Source: JALYXV01 sp963733505 (GTDB taxonomy: Bacteria; Actinomycetota; Acidimicrobiia; Acidimicrobiales; Palsa-688). Taken from it: DNA of 64,000 nucleotides. A program made the position numbers and the translations under genes. Positions within the stretch are counted from its first letter, which is position 1. Every line of letters starts with the position of its first letter. Below the pieces are notes generated by a model. It searched no databases. It had not been told where the DNA came from and saw only the letters and a list, made by a program, of their open reading frames with translations. The stretch is taken from NCBI GenBank assembly GCA_963733505.1, contig CAVTDW010000004.1, forward strand, positions 1-64,000, read 5' to 3'. Below, one piece after another: positions 28,683 through 36,955 of the stretch.

Positions 28683-29403
28683 CCTGCTGGGCGGACGACG
28701 TCTCTACCTCTGCACCGGCGACCGATCCGACCTGGCGCCGTTCCTCGCGGCCTGCATCCGCGGCGGGGTCGACCTCGTGCAGCTCCGCGACAAGCAACTC
28801 GACGCGCTCCCGCTGTTGCGCCGGGCCGAGGTGGCCCTTGCGGTCTGCCGGGACCTGGGTGTGCCCTTCATACTCAACGACCGCCCTGACCTGGCACTGG
28901 CGTGTGGGGCCGATGGCGTGCACGTCGGCCAGGACGATGTCCCGCCGTGGGTGGCCCGCCAGATTCTCGGGCCCGACGCCATCGTCGGGCGCTCCACCCA
29001 TGCGCCAACCGAGCTGCTGGCCGCCGCCCGCGAACCCGTCGACTACCTCTCCGCCGGGCCGGTCACCCCAACCCCGACCAAACCTGGGCGTCCCGGCACC
29101 GGGCTCGGCTACGTGAGGGAGGCGGCGCGCCGGACCACCGTTCCTTGGTTTGTCACCGGAGGAGTCACGCCCTCGACGGTGGGGGCCATGATCGAGGCGG
29201 GCGCCCGTCGGTTCGTCGTGGTCCGCTACCTCACCGAAGCGTCGGACCCAGAAGGCGCCGCCCGTCGTCTGCGTTCAGCCATCGCCGAGGCCGAGGCGGC
29301 CATGGCTGAAGCCGCCGGAGCTGAGCGGCCATCGCCGAAGCGGGTCGACCCGAAGCGGGCGCCGAGCCGGGTGACGCCCAGGCGTAGTCGCCGAGGCCGG
29401 TGA
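28675..29403 (+). CDS. thiE: Thiamine phosphate synthase
   Basis: Joins the pyrimidine and thiazole phosphate moieties. TIM-barrel motifs: VDLVQLRDKQ, FILNDRPDLALACGADGVHV, GRSTH, DYLSAGPVTPTPTKPGRPGTG, and WFVTGGVTPSTV near the phosphate site. The core ends near residue 210; a basic Ser/Arg/Lys-rich tail of about 30 residues is unusual. Overlaps thiS, so the two are cotranslated. Confidence 0.9.
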   Translation: MADLLGGRRLYLCTGDRSDLAPFLAACIRGGVDLVQLRDKQLDALPLLRRAEVALAVCRDLGVPFILNDRPDLALACGADGVHVGQDDVPPWVARQILGPDAIVGRSTHAPTELLAAAREPVDYLSAGPVTPTPTKPGRPGTGLGYVREAARRTTVPWFVTGGVTPSTVGAMIEAGARRFVVVRYLTEASDPEGAARRLRSAIAEAEAAMAEAAGAERPSPKRVDPKRAPSRVTPRRSRRGR

Positions 29404-29529
29404 CGGCGGCAATCTAGGCGCCATCAGGTCCGCACGCGCCACTCGGTGGCATCCGCCCGAAGGCGTCGGCGATTACCGTTCCGCCGATGTGTCCCGCACA
29501 CACGACGTGGGTATCAGTGAGCCACGAAC

Positions 29530-29910
29530 CTGACCGGTACACCCAAACTGTTCTCTCGATTCTCGATCGTTGCCGTGACCGCGACGCTGCTGGCGGCGCC
29601 CCTACTCGTCGGCTGTAGCTCCAACAAGACCGCCGAGAAGGATGTGTCGATCACCGCCTGCCGCGACGATCCCGGCGGCGGCCGACCCACCGCCGATGGC
29701 ACGATCCTCAACCACAGCTCCAAGGCCAGCAGCTACGTCGTCGACATCAGCTTCATCGACTCCTCGGGCAACAGGGTGAGCGAAGGCGGGGCGCCCGTCG
29801 GCAAGGTCGAACCAGGAGCCACCGCCGTCTTCCACGCCCAAGGGGTGTCAGGCGCCAAGGGACCACTTACCTGCAAGGTCGCCTCGGTGCAGCGGACGGT
29901 CGCGCCCTAA
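29530..29910 (+). CDS. Lipoprotein with FxLYD-like domain
   Basis: The lipobox LLVGC predicts lipidation. From the GTG at 29575 the signal peptide would be only 13 residues; a CTG at 29530 gives a complete one with basic residues (GTPKLFSRFSIVAV), so a CTG start or misread base is likely. The mature part (GTILNHSSKASSYVVDISF, SGNRVSEGGA) resembles an FxLYD beta-sandwich. Extracytoplasmic, function unknown. Confidence 0.65.
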   Translation: MTGTPKLFSRFSIVAVTATLLAAPLLVGCSSNKTAEKDVSITACRDDPGGGRPTADGTILNHSSKASSYVVDISFIDSSGNRVSEGGAPVGKVEPGATAVFHAQGVSGAKGPLTCKVASVQRTVAP

Positions 29911-29940
29911 GCGATCGTCACAACCCCGAGCGCCGGGCCG

Positions 29941-30705
29941 TCAGACCAGTTGCCGGTCCAGCCAACCCAGCAGGATCGCGATCGCCCTCGGGTCGTGGCG
30001 TAGGAAATGACTGGCTGCGGCCAGAATGCGAAGCTCGACCTGGCCCTCGGCGGCGTCAGCCAGCGCCCGGGCGTCGAGCATCGGCACGGCCGCGTCGTTG
30101 GCCCCGTGCACGATCAGCAGGGGCCGAGGTGGAATCTTGCCAATGAGTGACAGGGGCCGCACCTCACGCAATTCCCTAGCCCAGGCGTCAACGTCGCTCG
30201 GGAACTTGGAGCTTCGTATCACCCCAACCGACCGTGCATGGGCCAGGAACCGGCGGGGGTCGGCGGCCCAGTCGTTGAAGTCGGCCGGGGCGGCGAAGGT
30301 GGCGACTCCTCGGACCCGCTCGTCCTCTCCAGCCGCGCAGATGCTGAGCGCTCCGCCCGCCGAGAACCCGCAGAGCCAGACCGCCTCCACCCCTTCCTCG
30401 TTGAGCAGGTGGTCCACCGCGGCCCGCAGGTCGGCCAGCCAGCCGGCCAGGGAGAAGTCACCCTTCGATTCGCCAGTCCCGCGAAAGTTGAACGTGAGGA
30501 CCGTCCATTGGGTGTCACCGGCCAGACGGTCCGCCAGTTCGGGGAAGGTTTTGCCGGCGGCGTCCGCGTTCTGCGGCCCCTCGGGAAAACCGTGGCTCAC
30601 GACTAACCCGTAGCGACCCGACCCTTTGGCGGCCGACGCCGACGGCCGGGCCAGATACCCGGCAAGCGCCAGCCCGTCCGACATGATCGTGACGGGCTCA
30701 CCCAC
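29941..30705 (-). CDS. Alpha/beta hydrolase
   Basis: 254 aa with VVSHGFPEGPQN (oxyanion region), TFNFRGTGESKG, the nucleophile elbow GFSAGG, DVDAW, the acid in HGANDAAVP and the catalytic His in AASHFLRH. It fits the dienelactone-hydrolase/acylaminoacyl-peptidase-like branch. Cytosolic; substrate unknown. Confidence 0.85.
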   Translation of the reverse strand: MGEPVTIMSDGLALAGYLARPSASAAKGSGRYGLVVSHGFPEGPQNADAAGKTFPELADRLAGDTQWTVLTFNFRGTGESKGDFSLAGWLADLRAAVDHLLNEEGVEAVWLCGFSAGGALSICAAGEDERVRGVATFAAPADFNDWAADPRRFLAHARSVGVIRSSKFPSDVDAWARELREVRPLSLIGKIPPRPLLIVHGANDAAVPMLDARALADAAEGQVELRILAAASHFLRHDPRAIAILLGWLDRQLV

Positions 30706-30759
30706 TGGACACGCCCACCGGGCGTATCACGGACTCACCACTCGGGCCCACCCACGGGC

Positions 30760-30996
30760 TCACTCACCCCTGCCACCCGCTCCGTCGCCGCCGACGCACG
30801 CGCCGTGAGGCCGGTACCCCCGGTTGCGTGCCTCAGCCAGGAGGTCGGGGCCGAAGGCGGCGGCCTGGCCTGACGACACCAGCTCGTCCACAGCGCACGC
30901 CGCAACGACATGGTCGAGGTCGTGGACCCGCAACGTGCGCTTGTCCCCCAGCCACCGGTAGCGCTCGAATCGGGGCGGACGCGGCGGACGGGTCAC
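30760..30996 (-). CDS. Conserved small protein, unknown function
   Basis: PRFERYRWLGDKRTLRVHDL, then ACAVDELVSSGQAAAFGPD and LAEARNRGYRPHG. 78 aa from the GTG at 30996. The compact, well-ordered sequence looks like a conserved actinobacterial hypothetical. The start overlaps (GTGA) the stop of the upstream frame at 30993-31199 and follows the structured leader. Confidence 0.6.
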   Translation of the reverse strand: MTRPPRPPRFERYRWLGDKRTLRVHDLDHVVAACAVDELVSSGQAAAFGPDLLAEARNRGYRPHGACVGGDGAGGRGE

Positions 30997-31199
30997 AGAG
31001 ACGCCACGGTAGCGGCCGCCCGACGCGACGAGAGGGCGCCACATGGGGCGCCCTCTCGCACACAAAACACTGGAAAGACAGGAGGATCCGGTTTGCTACC
31101 GGCGGGACCAAGCTCCGGTAGGAACCTCCTGGGTAACTGGCTTGGATTCACCAGGTGGTCCAGCGGCCGTCTAGCGGCCAGCCACCTCCAGGGTCCCAA
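30993..31199 (-). CDS. Possible 68-aa leader protein
   Basis: TTG at 31199 opens GPWRWLAARRPLDHLVNPSQ, then PVFPVFCVREGAPCGALSS, ending in a TGA that overlaps the next start (GTGA). The overlap argues for translation, but the frame runs through three predicted hairpins and has no good ribosome-binding site of its own; the strong site at 31225-31236 is separated by an in-frame TGA. It may be a real leader ORF or just structured RNA. Confidence 0.3.
   Translation of the reverse strand: MGPWRWLAARRPLDHLVNPSQLPRRFLPELGPAGSKPDPPVFPVFCVREGAPCGALSSRRAAATVASL
31029..31058. terminator. 12-bp perfect hairpin
   Basis: CGAGAGGGCGCC and GGCGCCCTCTCG flank a 6-nt loop. It lies 32 bp before the GTG at 30996 (minus strand). 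Terminator-strength but without a T tract; it could act as an attenuator in the leader of that gene. Confidence 0.6.
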
Positions 31200-31236
31200 A
31201 ACCTTGATGACTACTCAGGTGGACCACCTCCTTTCT
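31079..31236 (-). ncRNA. Candidate structured leader RNA with anti-SD complementarity
   Basis: Three stems are evident: 31079-31131 (CAGGAGG/CCTCCTG with inner CTACCGG/CCGGTAG), 31153-31187 (AGGTGG/CCACCT with inner GGCCG/CGGCC) and 31217-31229 (AGGTGG-A-CCACCT). On the minus strand the element begins with AGAAAGGAGGTG, a 12-nt perfect complement of the 16S rRNA 3' end, with no start codon at normal spacing except a GTG that gives an 18-codon frame. No Rfam family is recognised. Confidence 0.4.
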
Positions 31237-31286
31237 CTGGTGAAGGAAATGGTACCCAAAGGTCGTCCGGTAGTGAAGTCATTTCG

Positions 31287-31721
31287 CTACTCCCCCGGGG
31301 AAGCCTCGGGCCCGATAGCCCCGATCACCTCGAGATAGATCATCTGGGCGTCGAGCACCGCGTGGATCTGAGCAGCGGTGTAACCGGCACCGGTCTGCTC
31401 GGCCTTGGCCATGACCCAGTCGACGGTCTCCGCTCCGCCGACGACGACTTGGGCGTCGAGATGGGGTGTCGAGCCGTTTCCGGACACTCCCTTGCTGCGG
31501 AAGTACTCGAGATTCCAGTCGATGATGCTGCGGACGTCGTCATGGCTGAGCACGGCGCTGACCTCGAACGGCAGGTGTTCGGCAACCCAGGCCACCGCCT
31601 CGTCCATGTCGAACACCGGGCGCGGCGGTACGGCGTCGAGCCGCCGGGCCTCCCGGCCGATCACGACCGCGGCGATGGCGAAGACCGCGACCAGCCCAAC
31701 GACGGCGTAGAGCACGGTCAT
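31287..31721 (-). CDS. Membrane-anchored protein of unknown function
   Basis: 144 aa. The N-terminal helix VLYAVVGLVAVFAIAAVVIG is a transmembrane anchor; the soluble part has MDEAVAWVAEHLPFEVSAVL, then IIDWNLEYFRSKGV and AVLDAQMIYLEVIGAIGP. It looks like a conserved actinobacterial family. No enzymatic motif seen. Confidence 0.7.
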   Translation of the reverse strand: MTVLYAVVGLVAVFAIAAVVIGREARRLDAVPPRPVFDMDEAVAWVAEHLPFEVSAVLSHDDVRSIIDWNLEYFRSKGVSGNGSTPHLDAQVVVGGAETVDWVMAKAEQTGAGYTAAQIHAVLDAQMIYLEVIGAIGPEASPGE

Positions 31722-31815
31722 GAGCGCTTCAGGCTAATGGCGAACTCCCGCCTCCAGCCCACCGCTCCGACCGTTGACCGAGATTTGGCCGATCGGACAA
31801 AACGTGCCCATTCCG

Positions 31816-31952
31816 GCGCCGGACCGCAGCCGGAGCCGGAGCCGGAGCCGGACCGAAGCCGGACGGAGCCCGACCGAAGCCGGACCGAAGCCGACCGAAG
31901 CCGGACCGCGACCGAAGCCGACCGACCGAAGCCCGACCGGAGCCGGACCGGG
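31816..31952. repeat. Low-complexity GGAGCC/GACCGAAGCC repeat
   Basis: Tandem 6-mers (GGAGCC) pass into degenerate GACCGAAGCC units filling the gap between the membrane protein gene and the acyl-CoA dehydrogenase. Probably non-coding satellite; slippage-prone. Confidence 0.8.
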
Positions 31953-31955
31953 TGG

Positions 31956-33089
31956 TCAGATGCCGATGCGCTGGGCTAGCAACTCGCGGTGGTAGGCCGG
32001 ATCACCGAGAATCAGCTCCGAGCTCTTGGCCCGCTTGAAGTACAGGTGGGCCGGGTGGTCCCAGGTGAAACCGATGCCGCCATGGATCTGGATGTTGTCG
32101 GCCGCCGCCTTGAAGTAGGCCTCGGAACAGTACGCCTTCGCCAACGACGCCATCACCGGCAGTTCACCGTCGTCCTCGGCGGCCGCCCACGCGGCGTAGT
32201 ACGCGGCCGACTTGGCCGACTCGACCGCCAGCAGCATGTCGGCGCACTTGTGCTTCACGGCCTGGAAACTCCCGATCGGCCGGCCGAACTGCACCCGCAC
32301 CTTGGCGTACTCGACGCTCATCTCGAGCACCCGCTGGGCCCCCCCGACCTGCTCCGCCGCCAAGGCGATAGCCGCCAGGTCGAGCGCCCTCGACACGGCG
32401 GGCCACGCCCCACCCTCGGTGCCGACCAGCCGGGCGGGCACCGACGACAACACCAGCCGGGCCTGCTTGCGGGTCTGGTCCATGGTCGGCATCGCGGTGC
32501 GGGTCAGGCCCCGGGCATCCCCGTCGACCAGGAACAGCGACACGCCACCCCCGGTGCGGGCCACCACCAGGATCACGTCGGCCGTATGCCCGTCGAGCAC
32601 GAACGTCTTGTGCCCGTCGAGCACCCAGGAACCCACGGAACCCTCGGAACCCTCGGAGGCCCGGGCCTCGGTCGTGACACCGGCCTCGTCCCACCGTCCC
32701 GAATCCTCGGTGAGCGCCAGGGTGGCCCGCAGCTCGCCCGACGCGATCCCCGGGAGCACGTCGGCCTTCACCTGCTCGTCGCCGCTCGCCATCACGGCCG
32801 CGGCGCCGAGCACGACGCTCGAAAAGAACGGGGCGCACAGCAACGCCCGCCCCATCTCCTCCAGCACCACGACCAGCTCCACGAACGAGAACCCCGAACC
32901 GCCGTACTCCTCGGGGATGGCCAGGCCTTGCAGCCCCAACTGCTGGGCCATCTGGGTCCACACCGCGGCGTCGTAGCCGGACTCGGTCTCCATCAGCCGC
33001 CGCACCTCCGATTCGGGCGACTTGTCGGCCAGGAAACGGCGCACCGACCGGCGCAGCTCCTCCTGCTCGTCACTGAAGGCCAGATTCAT
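31956..33089 (-). CDS. Acyl-CoA dehydrogenase family protein
   Basis: 377 aa, FAD-dependent. MNLAFSDEQEELRRSVRRFL, the IPEEYGGSGFSFVELVVVLE region, ATLALTEDSG, VQFGRPIGSFQAVKHKCADM and a C-terminal IHGGIGFTWDHPAHLYFKRA. The catalytic Glu usual in short-chain ACADs (YxGE) is not evident, as in the FadE-type subunits that pair with a second ACAD in steroid or branched-acid metabolism. Start at ATG 33089. Oxidises an unknown acyl-CoA. Confidence 0.88.
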   Translation of the reverse strand: MNLAFSDEQEELRRSVRRFLADKSPESEVRRLMETESGYDAAVWTQMAQQLGLQGLAIPEEYGGSGFSFVELVVVLEEMGRALLCAPFFSSVVLGAAAVMASGDEQVKADVLPGIASGELRATLALTEDSGRWDEAGVTTEARASEGSEGSVGSWVLDGHKTFVLDGHTADVILVVARTGGGVSLFLVDGDARGLTRTAMPTMDQTRKQARLVLSSVPARLVGTEGGAWPAVSRALDLAAIALAAEQVGGAQRVLEMSVEYAKVRVQFGRPIGSFQAVKHKCADMLLAVESAKSAAYYAAWAAAEDDGELPVMASLAKAYCSEAYFKAAADNIQIHGGIGFTWDHPAHLYFKRAKSSELILGDPAYHRELLAQRIGI

Positions 33090-33148
33090 CGAACGGCCAC
33101 CTGATGCCTTCCGCTTAGCGCCCACCCGGTGGTAGGAAGGCTACCAAG

Positions 33149-33763
33149 ATGCCAAATTCCCTCCACTACCAGGACAGCCAGGCGGAGATCCACAAGGTCG
33201 TCGTGGGTCCCATGGACAACAACGTCTACGTGCTGCGGTGCAAGGAAACCGGCGACGCCGTCCTGCTCGACGCGGCCAACGAGCACGAGAAGCTCCTCGA
33301 ACTGTGCCGGGACCTCGGGGTCCGCAAGGTGCTCGAAACGCACGGGCACTGGGACCACATCCAGGCCGTGCCCGCCGTCCGCGACGCCGGCTACGAGGTG
33401 GGTGTGACCGCCGCCGACTCCAAGATGCTGCCGTCGTACGACTTCGTGCTCGAAGACGAGTCGGTCATCGAGGTGGGCCGGCTCCGCCTCCACACCATCC
33501 TCACCCCCGGCCATACCCCCGGCTCCATGTGTTTCCGCCTCGACGGCTCACCGGTGCTCTTCAGCGGCGACACCCTCTTCCCGGGCGGTCCCGGGGCGAC
33601 CACGTTCCCCGGCGGCGACTTCCCGACGATCATCCGCTCCCTCGAGGACCGGTTGTTCGCGCCACTGGCGGCCGAGACGATCGTGATGCCCGGGCACGGC
33701 AACGACACCTCGATCGGCGCCGAACGACCCCATCTGCAGGAGTGGATCGACCGGGGCTGGTAG
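33149..33763 (+). CDS. MBL-fold hydrolase (glyoxalase II-like)
   Basis: 204 aa. The metal motif THGHWDH, then LTPGHTPGSMCF, FSGDTLFPGG and VMPGHGNDT complete the binuclear metallo-beta-lactamase site. Resembles hydroxyacylglutathione/thioester hydrolases found in mycothiol-using actinobacteria. Intact. Divergent from the acyl-CoA dehydrogenase gene. Confidence 0.88.
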   Translation: MPNSLHYQDSQAEIHKVVVGPMDNNVYVLRCKETGDAVLLDAANEHEKLLELCRDLGVRKVLETHGHWDHIQAVPAVRDAGYEVGVTAADSKMLPSYDFVLEDESVIEVGRLRLHTILTPGHTPGSMCFRLDGSPVLFSGDTLFPGGPGATTFPGGDFPTIIRSLEDRLFAPLAAETIVMPGHGNDTSIGAERPHLQEWIDRGW

Positions 33764-33818
33764 GAGGGATGGGAAAAATCGCCGCCCGAGGCGGGGAACC
33801 CGTCGAGTCGCAGCGGCG

Positions 33819-34187
33819 TTGCCCTATGACCGGCGACCGAGCGACCTGACACCGGTGCACACGGAGGAATTGCCGCTCACGCCGCTGCGCGATCGCAACA
33901 TTCCCGCCCGGGCGTGGGTCGAGGCACCGGCGGCGCTGCTGCACCTGGGCGATGACATCGGCGGTCCCGAAGCGCAGTACAAGCGGCGCATCGGCCGGTG
34001 GCTCCTGTGGCGAGCGGGTCCGGCCAACCATGCCGATGCCCGCTATGCCGCCATCGACTCCTCCGATCTGGCGACCCAACTGACCTACCGCCTCTACGCC
34101 GACGGATCAGGCGAGGGAACCGGCCCCGGCGGCACCAGCCACGACCGATTCCGGGCCTGGAAAGAGGATCTGCGCGATCACGGCTGA
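33819..34187 (+). CDS. Hypothetical protein
   Basis: About 122 aa from TTG 33819 (GTG 33855 is an alternative): RDRNIPARAWVEAPAALLHL, EAQYKRRIGRWLLWRAGPAN, DGSGEGTGPGGTSHDRFRAW. Even composition and good codon bias indicate a real gene. No family recognised. Confidence 0.55.
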   Translation: MPYDRRPSDLTPVHTEELPLTPLRDRNIPARAWVEAPAALLHLGDDIGGPEAQYKRRIGRWLLWRAGPANHADARYAAIDSSDLATQLTYRLYADGSGEGTGPGGTSHDRFRAWKEDLRDHG

Positions 34188-34255
34188 GCGGTCGGGGTCC
34201 CCCAGCGGCCCGACGGCAGCGCGGTACGCTGCTGCGAGCGGCACAGGGAGACTCG

Positions 34256-35143
34256 TTGGCTAACGACATGAGTGAACACTCGACCGCCCTTCTGTCGGAG
34301 TTGCAGGCCGTCTGCCAGCGCATACTGGCGAGCGACACCAAGCTGTCGGGCGGTTCCGCGGCCCTGACGAACATGGCCTCGGTGGCCAATGGCACCGCGC
34401 TCGCCAACTCCCTCGAAGCCCTCCGGCGCCAATCCGTCGACAACCACGAGCAAGTGGCGGAGCTCAAGCGCTCCCTCGACAGTCACCGGGGCGTGATCGC
34501 GGGCGACAGCGCGGCCAACGCCAAGATGCTCGTCGGCCTGACCCGGGCGGTCGAGAGCCTGGTCGAGGGAAGCGAGCGTGAGCGGACGCAGACGACAGGC
34601 CAGCTGGGCGACCTCATTCGTTCGGTGGAGTCGCTCCGAGTCGGCCTGGCGGGCTTCAGCGCCAACAGCCGCCAGCAGTCGGCGGAGTTGCGGGGCTCGG
34701 TGGAATCGTTGGAACGTAGCGTCAGCGCCTTCGGCGAGCAGGTGCAGGTCGCCCTGAACACCCTGGGCGGTCAGATCCAGAGCGCCCTCGGGACGATGAG
34801 CCAGCAGATCGCCACGGCGTTGCGGACCTCGAGCGAGCAGGTGGGCCAGGAGATGTCGCGCCAAAGCGCAGCCTATGAGTCCCTTCTCGGCGAACTCCTC
34901 CCCGTGCAGACCCGCGAGCGACTCGACGAGCTCGAGTCGCTGCTCACGGTGGGGCTGCCGAAGTTCAGCGAGGAAATCCAGGCCGGCGTGCAGCAGACCC
35001 TGCTCGAAGTGAGCCGGACCTTCCAGCTGGCCGAACGGGAACACGGCAACCGGATGGCCGAACTGCACCGGGATTTCAACGTCACGACCCGCCGGCTGGA
35101 AGCCTCGCTCCAGCCCCGCCGCCGCGAAGAGCCCGTCGGCTAG
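34256..35143 (+). CDS. Coiled-coil protein, unknown function
   Basis: About 295 aa, nearly all alpha-helical, with repeated short heptad blocks (LRRQSVDNHEQVAELKRSLD, LRGSVESLERSVSAFGEQV, QIQSALGTMSQQIATAL). Rich in Gln, Ser and Glu; no membrane segment. TTG at 34256 is favoured by the AGGGAG site 6 nt upstream; ATG at 34268 is an alternative. Resembles the helical regions of chemoreceptor or partition-type proteins but no domain can be named. Confidence 0.65.
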   Translation: MANDMSEHSTALLSELQAVCQRILASDTKLSGGSAALTNMASVANGTALANSLEALRRQSVDNHEQVAELKRSLDSHRGVIAGDSAANAKMLVGLTRAVESLVEGSERERTQTTGQLGDLIRSVESLRVGLAGFSANSRQQSAELRGSVESLERSVSAFGEQVQVALNTLGGQIQSALGTMSQQIATALRTSSEQVGQEMSRQSAAYESLLGELLPVQTRERLDELESLLTVGLPKFSEEIQAGVQQTLLEVSRTFQLAEREHGNRMAELHRDFNVTTRRLEASLQPRRREEPVG

Positions 35144-35181
35144 CCGAGCGCTCGCGGCCGCTGGTCGACCAAGATCGCTGA

Positions 35182-36841
35182 CTAGCCGCCGGCCATCCCG
35201 ATCATGGCCACGATGAGCCCGGCCGACGAGGACCATGGCGGAGGCGGCGTAACACACCGCCCACCACCACGTCTTGGTGGTGCGGCCGTCTCCGGCGGTC
35301 ACGGTACGAACCTCGATGACCGGGCCCGGGTTGCGGTGATACCAGCCGGTGGCCACGACGTGCTGGCCCAGGTACTCGCGCACCTTGGTCAGCCCGAACC
35401 AGGCCCGGGCGAAGGGCAGGGGCTGGCGCCACAGGAGCGGGACGAAGCCTGATTGGTCCTGCACCACCATGTCCGGTGACAGCAGGTAGCCGGGTGTCCC
35501 CCGTCCCACGATCCAGCCCTTGACTTCGACCGGCAGGCCCGCAAGGGGGCTGGCCTCGAGGCGCTCGAGCAACGACGTGATCTCCTCGACCGGCTGGGTC
35601 CCGTGGGTCGGGTAACGCAGCAGCTGCTTGACGACGAGGCCGACACCGGCGACCGCGATCGCCAGTCCGATGGCCACCGTCGAATGGGTGAATGCGCCGA
35701 AACCGAGCATGGCGGCAACCAGAATCCACGGCCCGACCGTGATGGCGAGTTCCCGGGCGAAGCGGGCCCGCAACGACATCCGCGTGGCCTGGTCGACATC
35801 CGCGGTGGCCCGCAGCACGCTCCAATACTTGGGCGCACCGGGAAGGCCCGAGCGCTCGAGCGCCGCGATGCGGTGCGACACCAGCGGGTGCGAGGCCAGC
35901 TTCTCCAGCGTGGTGCCCCAGGGGTTGACCGTTTCCCAGCGCATGGCGGCGATGGCACGCTGGGGGTCGATGCCTTGGCCGAAGGCCACGGCCATGGCGT
36001 CGGCGGCCTTGGGCTCGAAGATTCCCATGGCCCGCATGGAGCGGATGCGACTGGCGCTGCGATGGCGCCGGGCGGCCTCGGCCTTGCCCTGCTTGCCCGC
36101 CGCAACCAACTGCGCCGCCTCGGCTTCCTCCTGGGCCTTCACCTGGCCCATCCCATAGGCGATCTTGACGAGGGCCGAGGCCAGGGCGTCGCCGTTGCCG
36201 GTGCACTCGCACGACCAGTGGTCGGCGCCGTACTCCCGGGCCCGGGAGAGGGCCAGCAGCATGAAGCTCGAAACCAGGTACGCCACGTAGGCACCGACGG
36301 CAGCCACCCGGGCCCGCTCGTCGCGGGCGAAGCGGGTCGTGAGGTAGACGAAGTAGAGCAGCATCGGGATGACCGCGGCCATGGTCATGATCACGAAGTC
36401 CCAGTGCTTGACATGGCCCACCTCGTGGGTGATGACCGCGTCCACCTCGTCGCGATCGAGGCGCTCGAGCAGGCCCCGTGTGACCCACATCCGGGCGTCT
36501 TTCGGGGTGTGGCCGAAGGTGAAGGCGTTGGGCATGCCGTCGTCGACGATGCCGAGGGTGACCAGCGGCACGCCCGCGTCCCGGCAGCGCCGGGCCACCG
36601 CTTCGCCCACCGGGTGTTCGGTGAGGTAGCGGACGCCGTCGTTCGGGATCACGTCGGCGGGGACCAACCATTGAATGATCCAGGGGTTGATCGCGAACTG
36701 CAGGCCGACGAGCGCGATGGCGAGCGCGGCGGGGAACCACACCGCGAAGTGGAAGAACACCACGGCTGCCTCGCCGACAGCCAGGACCAACGCCAGCAAA
36801 CCCAAAATTGAAGGCAACGACCTACGAATCACAAAGCCCAT
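35182..36841 (-). CDS. M48 family membrane zinc metalloprotease (HtpX-like), 3' frameshift
   Basis: N-terminal membrane helices, the zinc site HEVGHVKHWD, then REYGADHWSCE with the third ligand Glu, and more helices. Long soluble inserts (EEAEAAQLVAAGKQGKAEA and a C-terminal part with PVEVKGWIVGRG) make it about 550 aa, longer than HtpX. Near 35217 one extra C shifts the frame; otherwise it ends GLIVAMIGMAGG at 35182. As given, the frame would run 300 codons antisense through the coiled-coil gene. Membrane-protein quality control is the likely role. Confidence 0.85.
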
Positions 36842-36955
36842 GTCTGCTGACCTCCTCCGGCTACCACCGAGGTAGGGCCGGTATGAAATCCATGGTACGG
36901 CCCCTCCACAACTCCGACACCGCACCCGGCGGGGCTTTTTCCCAGCCCGTCTTGG

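Noticed and set aside
31029..31058. 12-bp hairpin considered as a simple bidirectional terminator
   Set aside because: It is inside a leader 32 bp before a start codon and has no T tract; kept as possible attenuator instead.
31153..31187. GTCTAGCGGCC resembled a tRNA-Glu D-arm
   Set aside because: No anticodon or T-arm follows and the flanks form a hairpin; not a tRNA.
34178..35181. Long minus-strand frame continuing the M48 protease
   Set aside because: It is antisense to a well-supported coiled-coil gene and begins at a one-base slip; treated as readthrough artefact.
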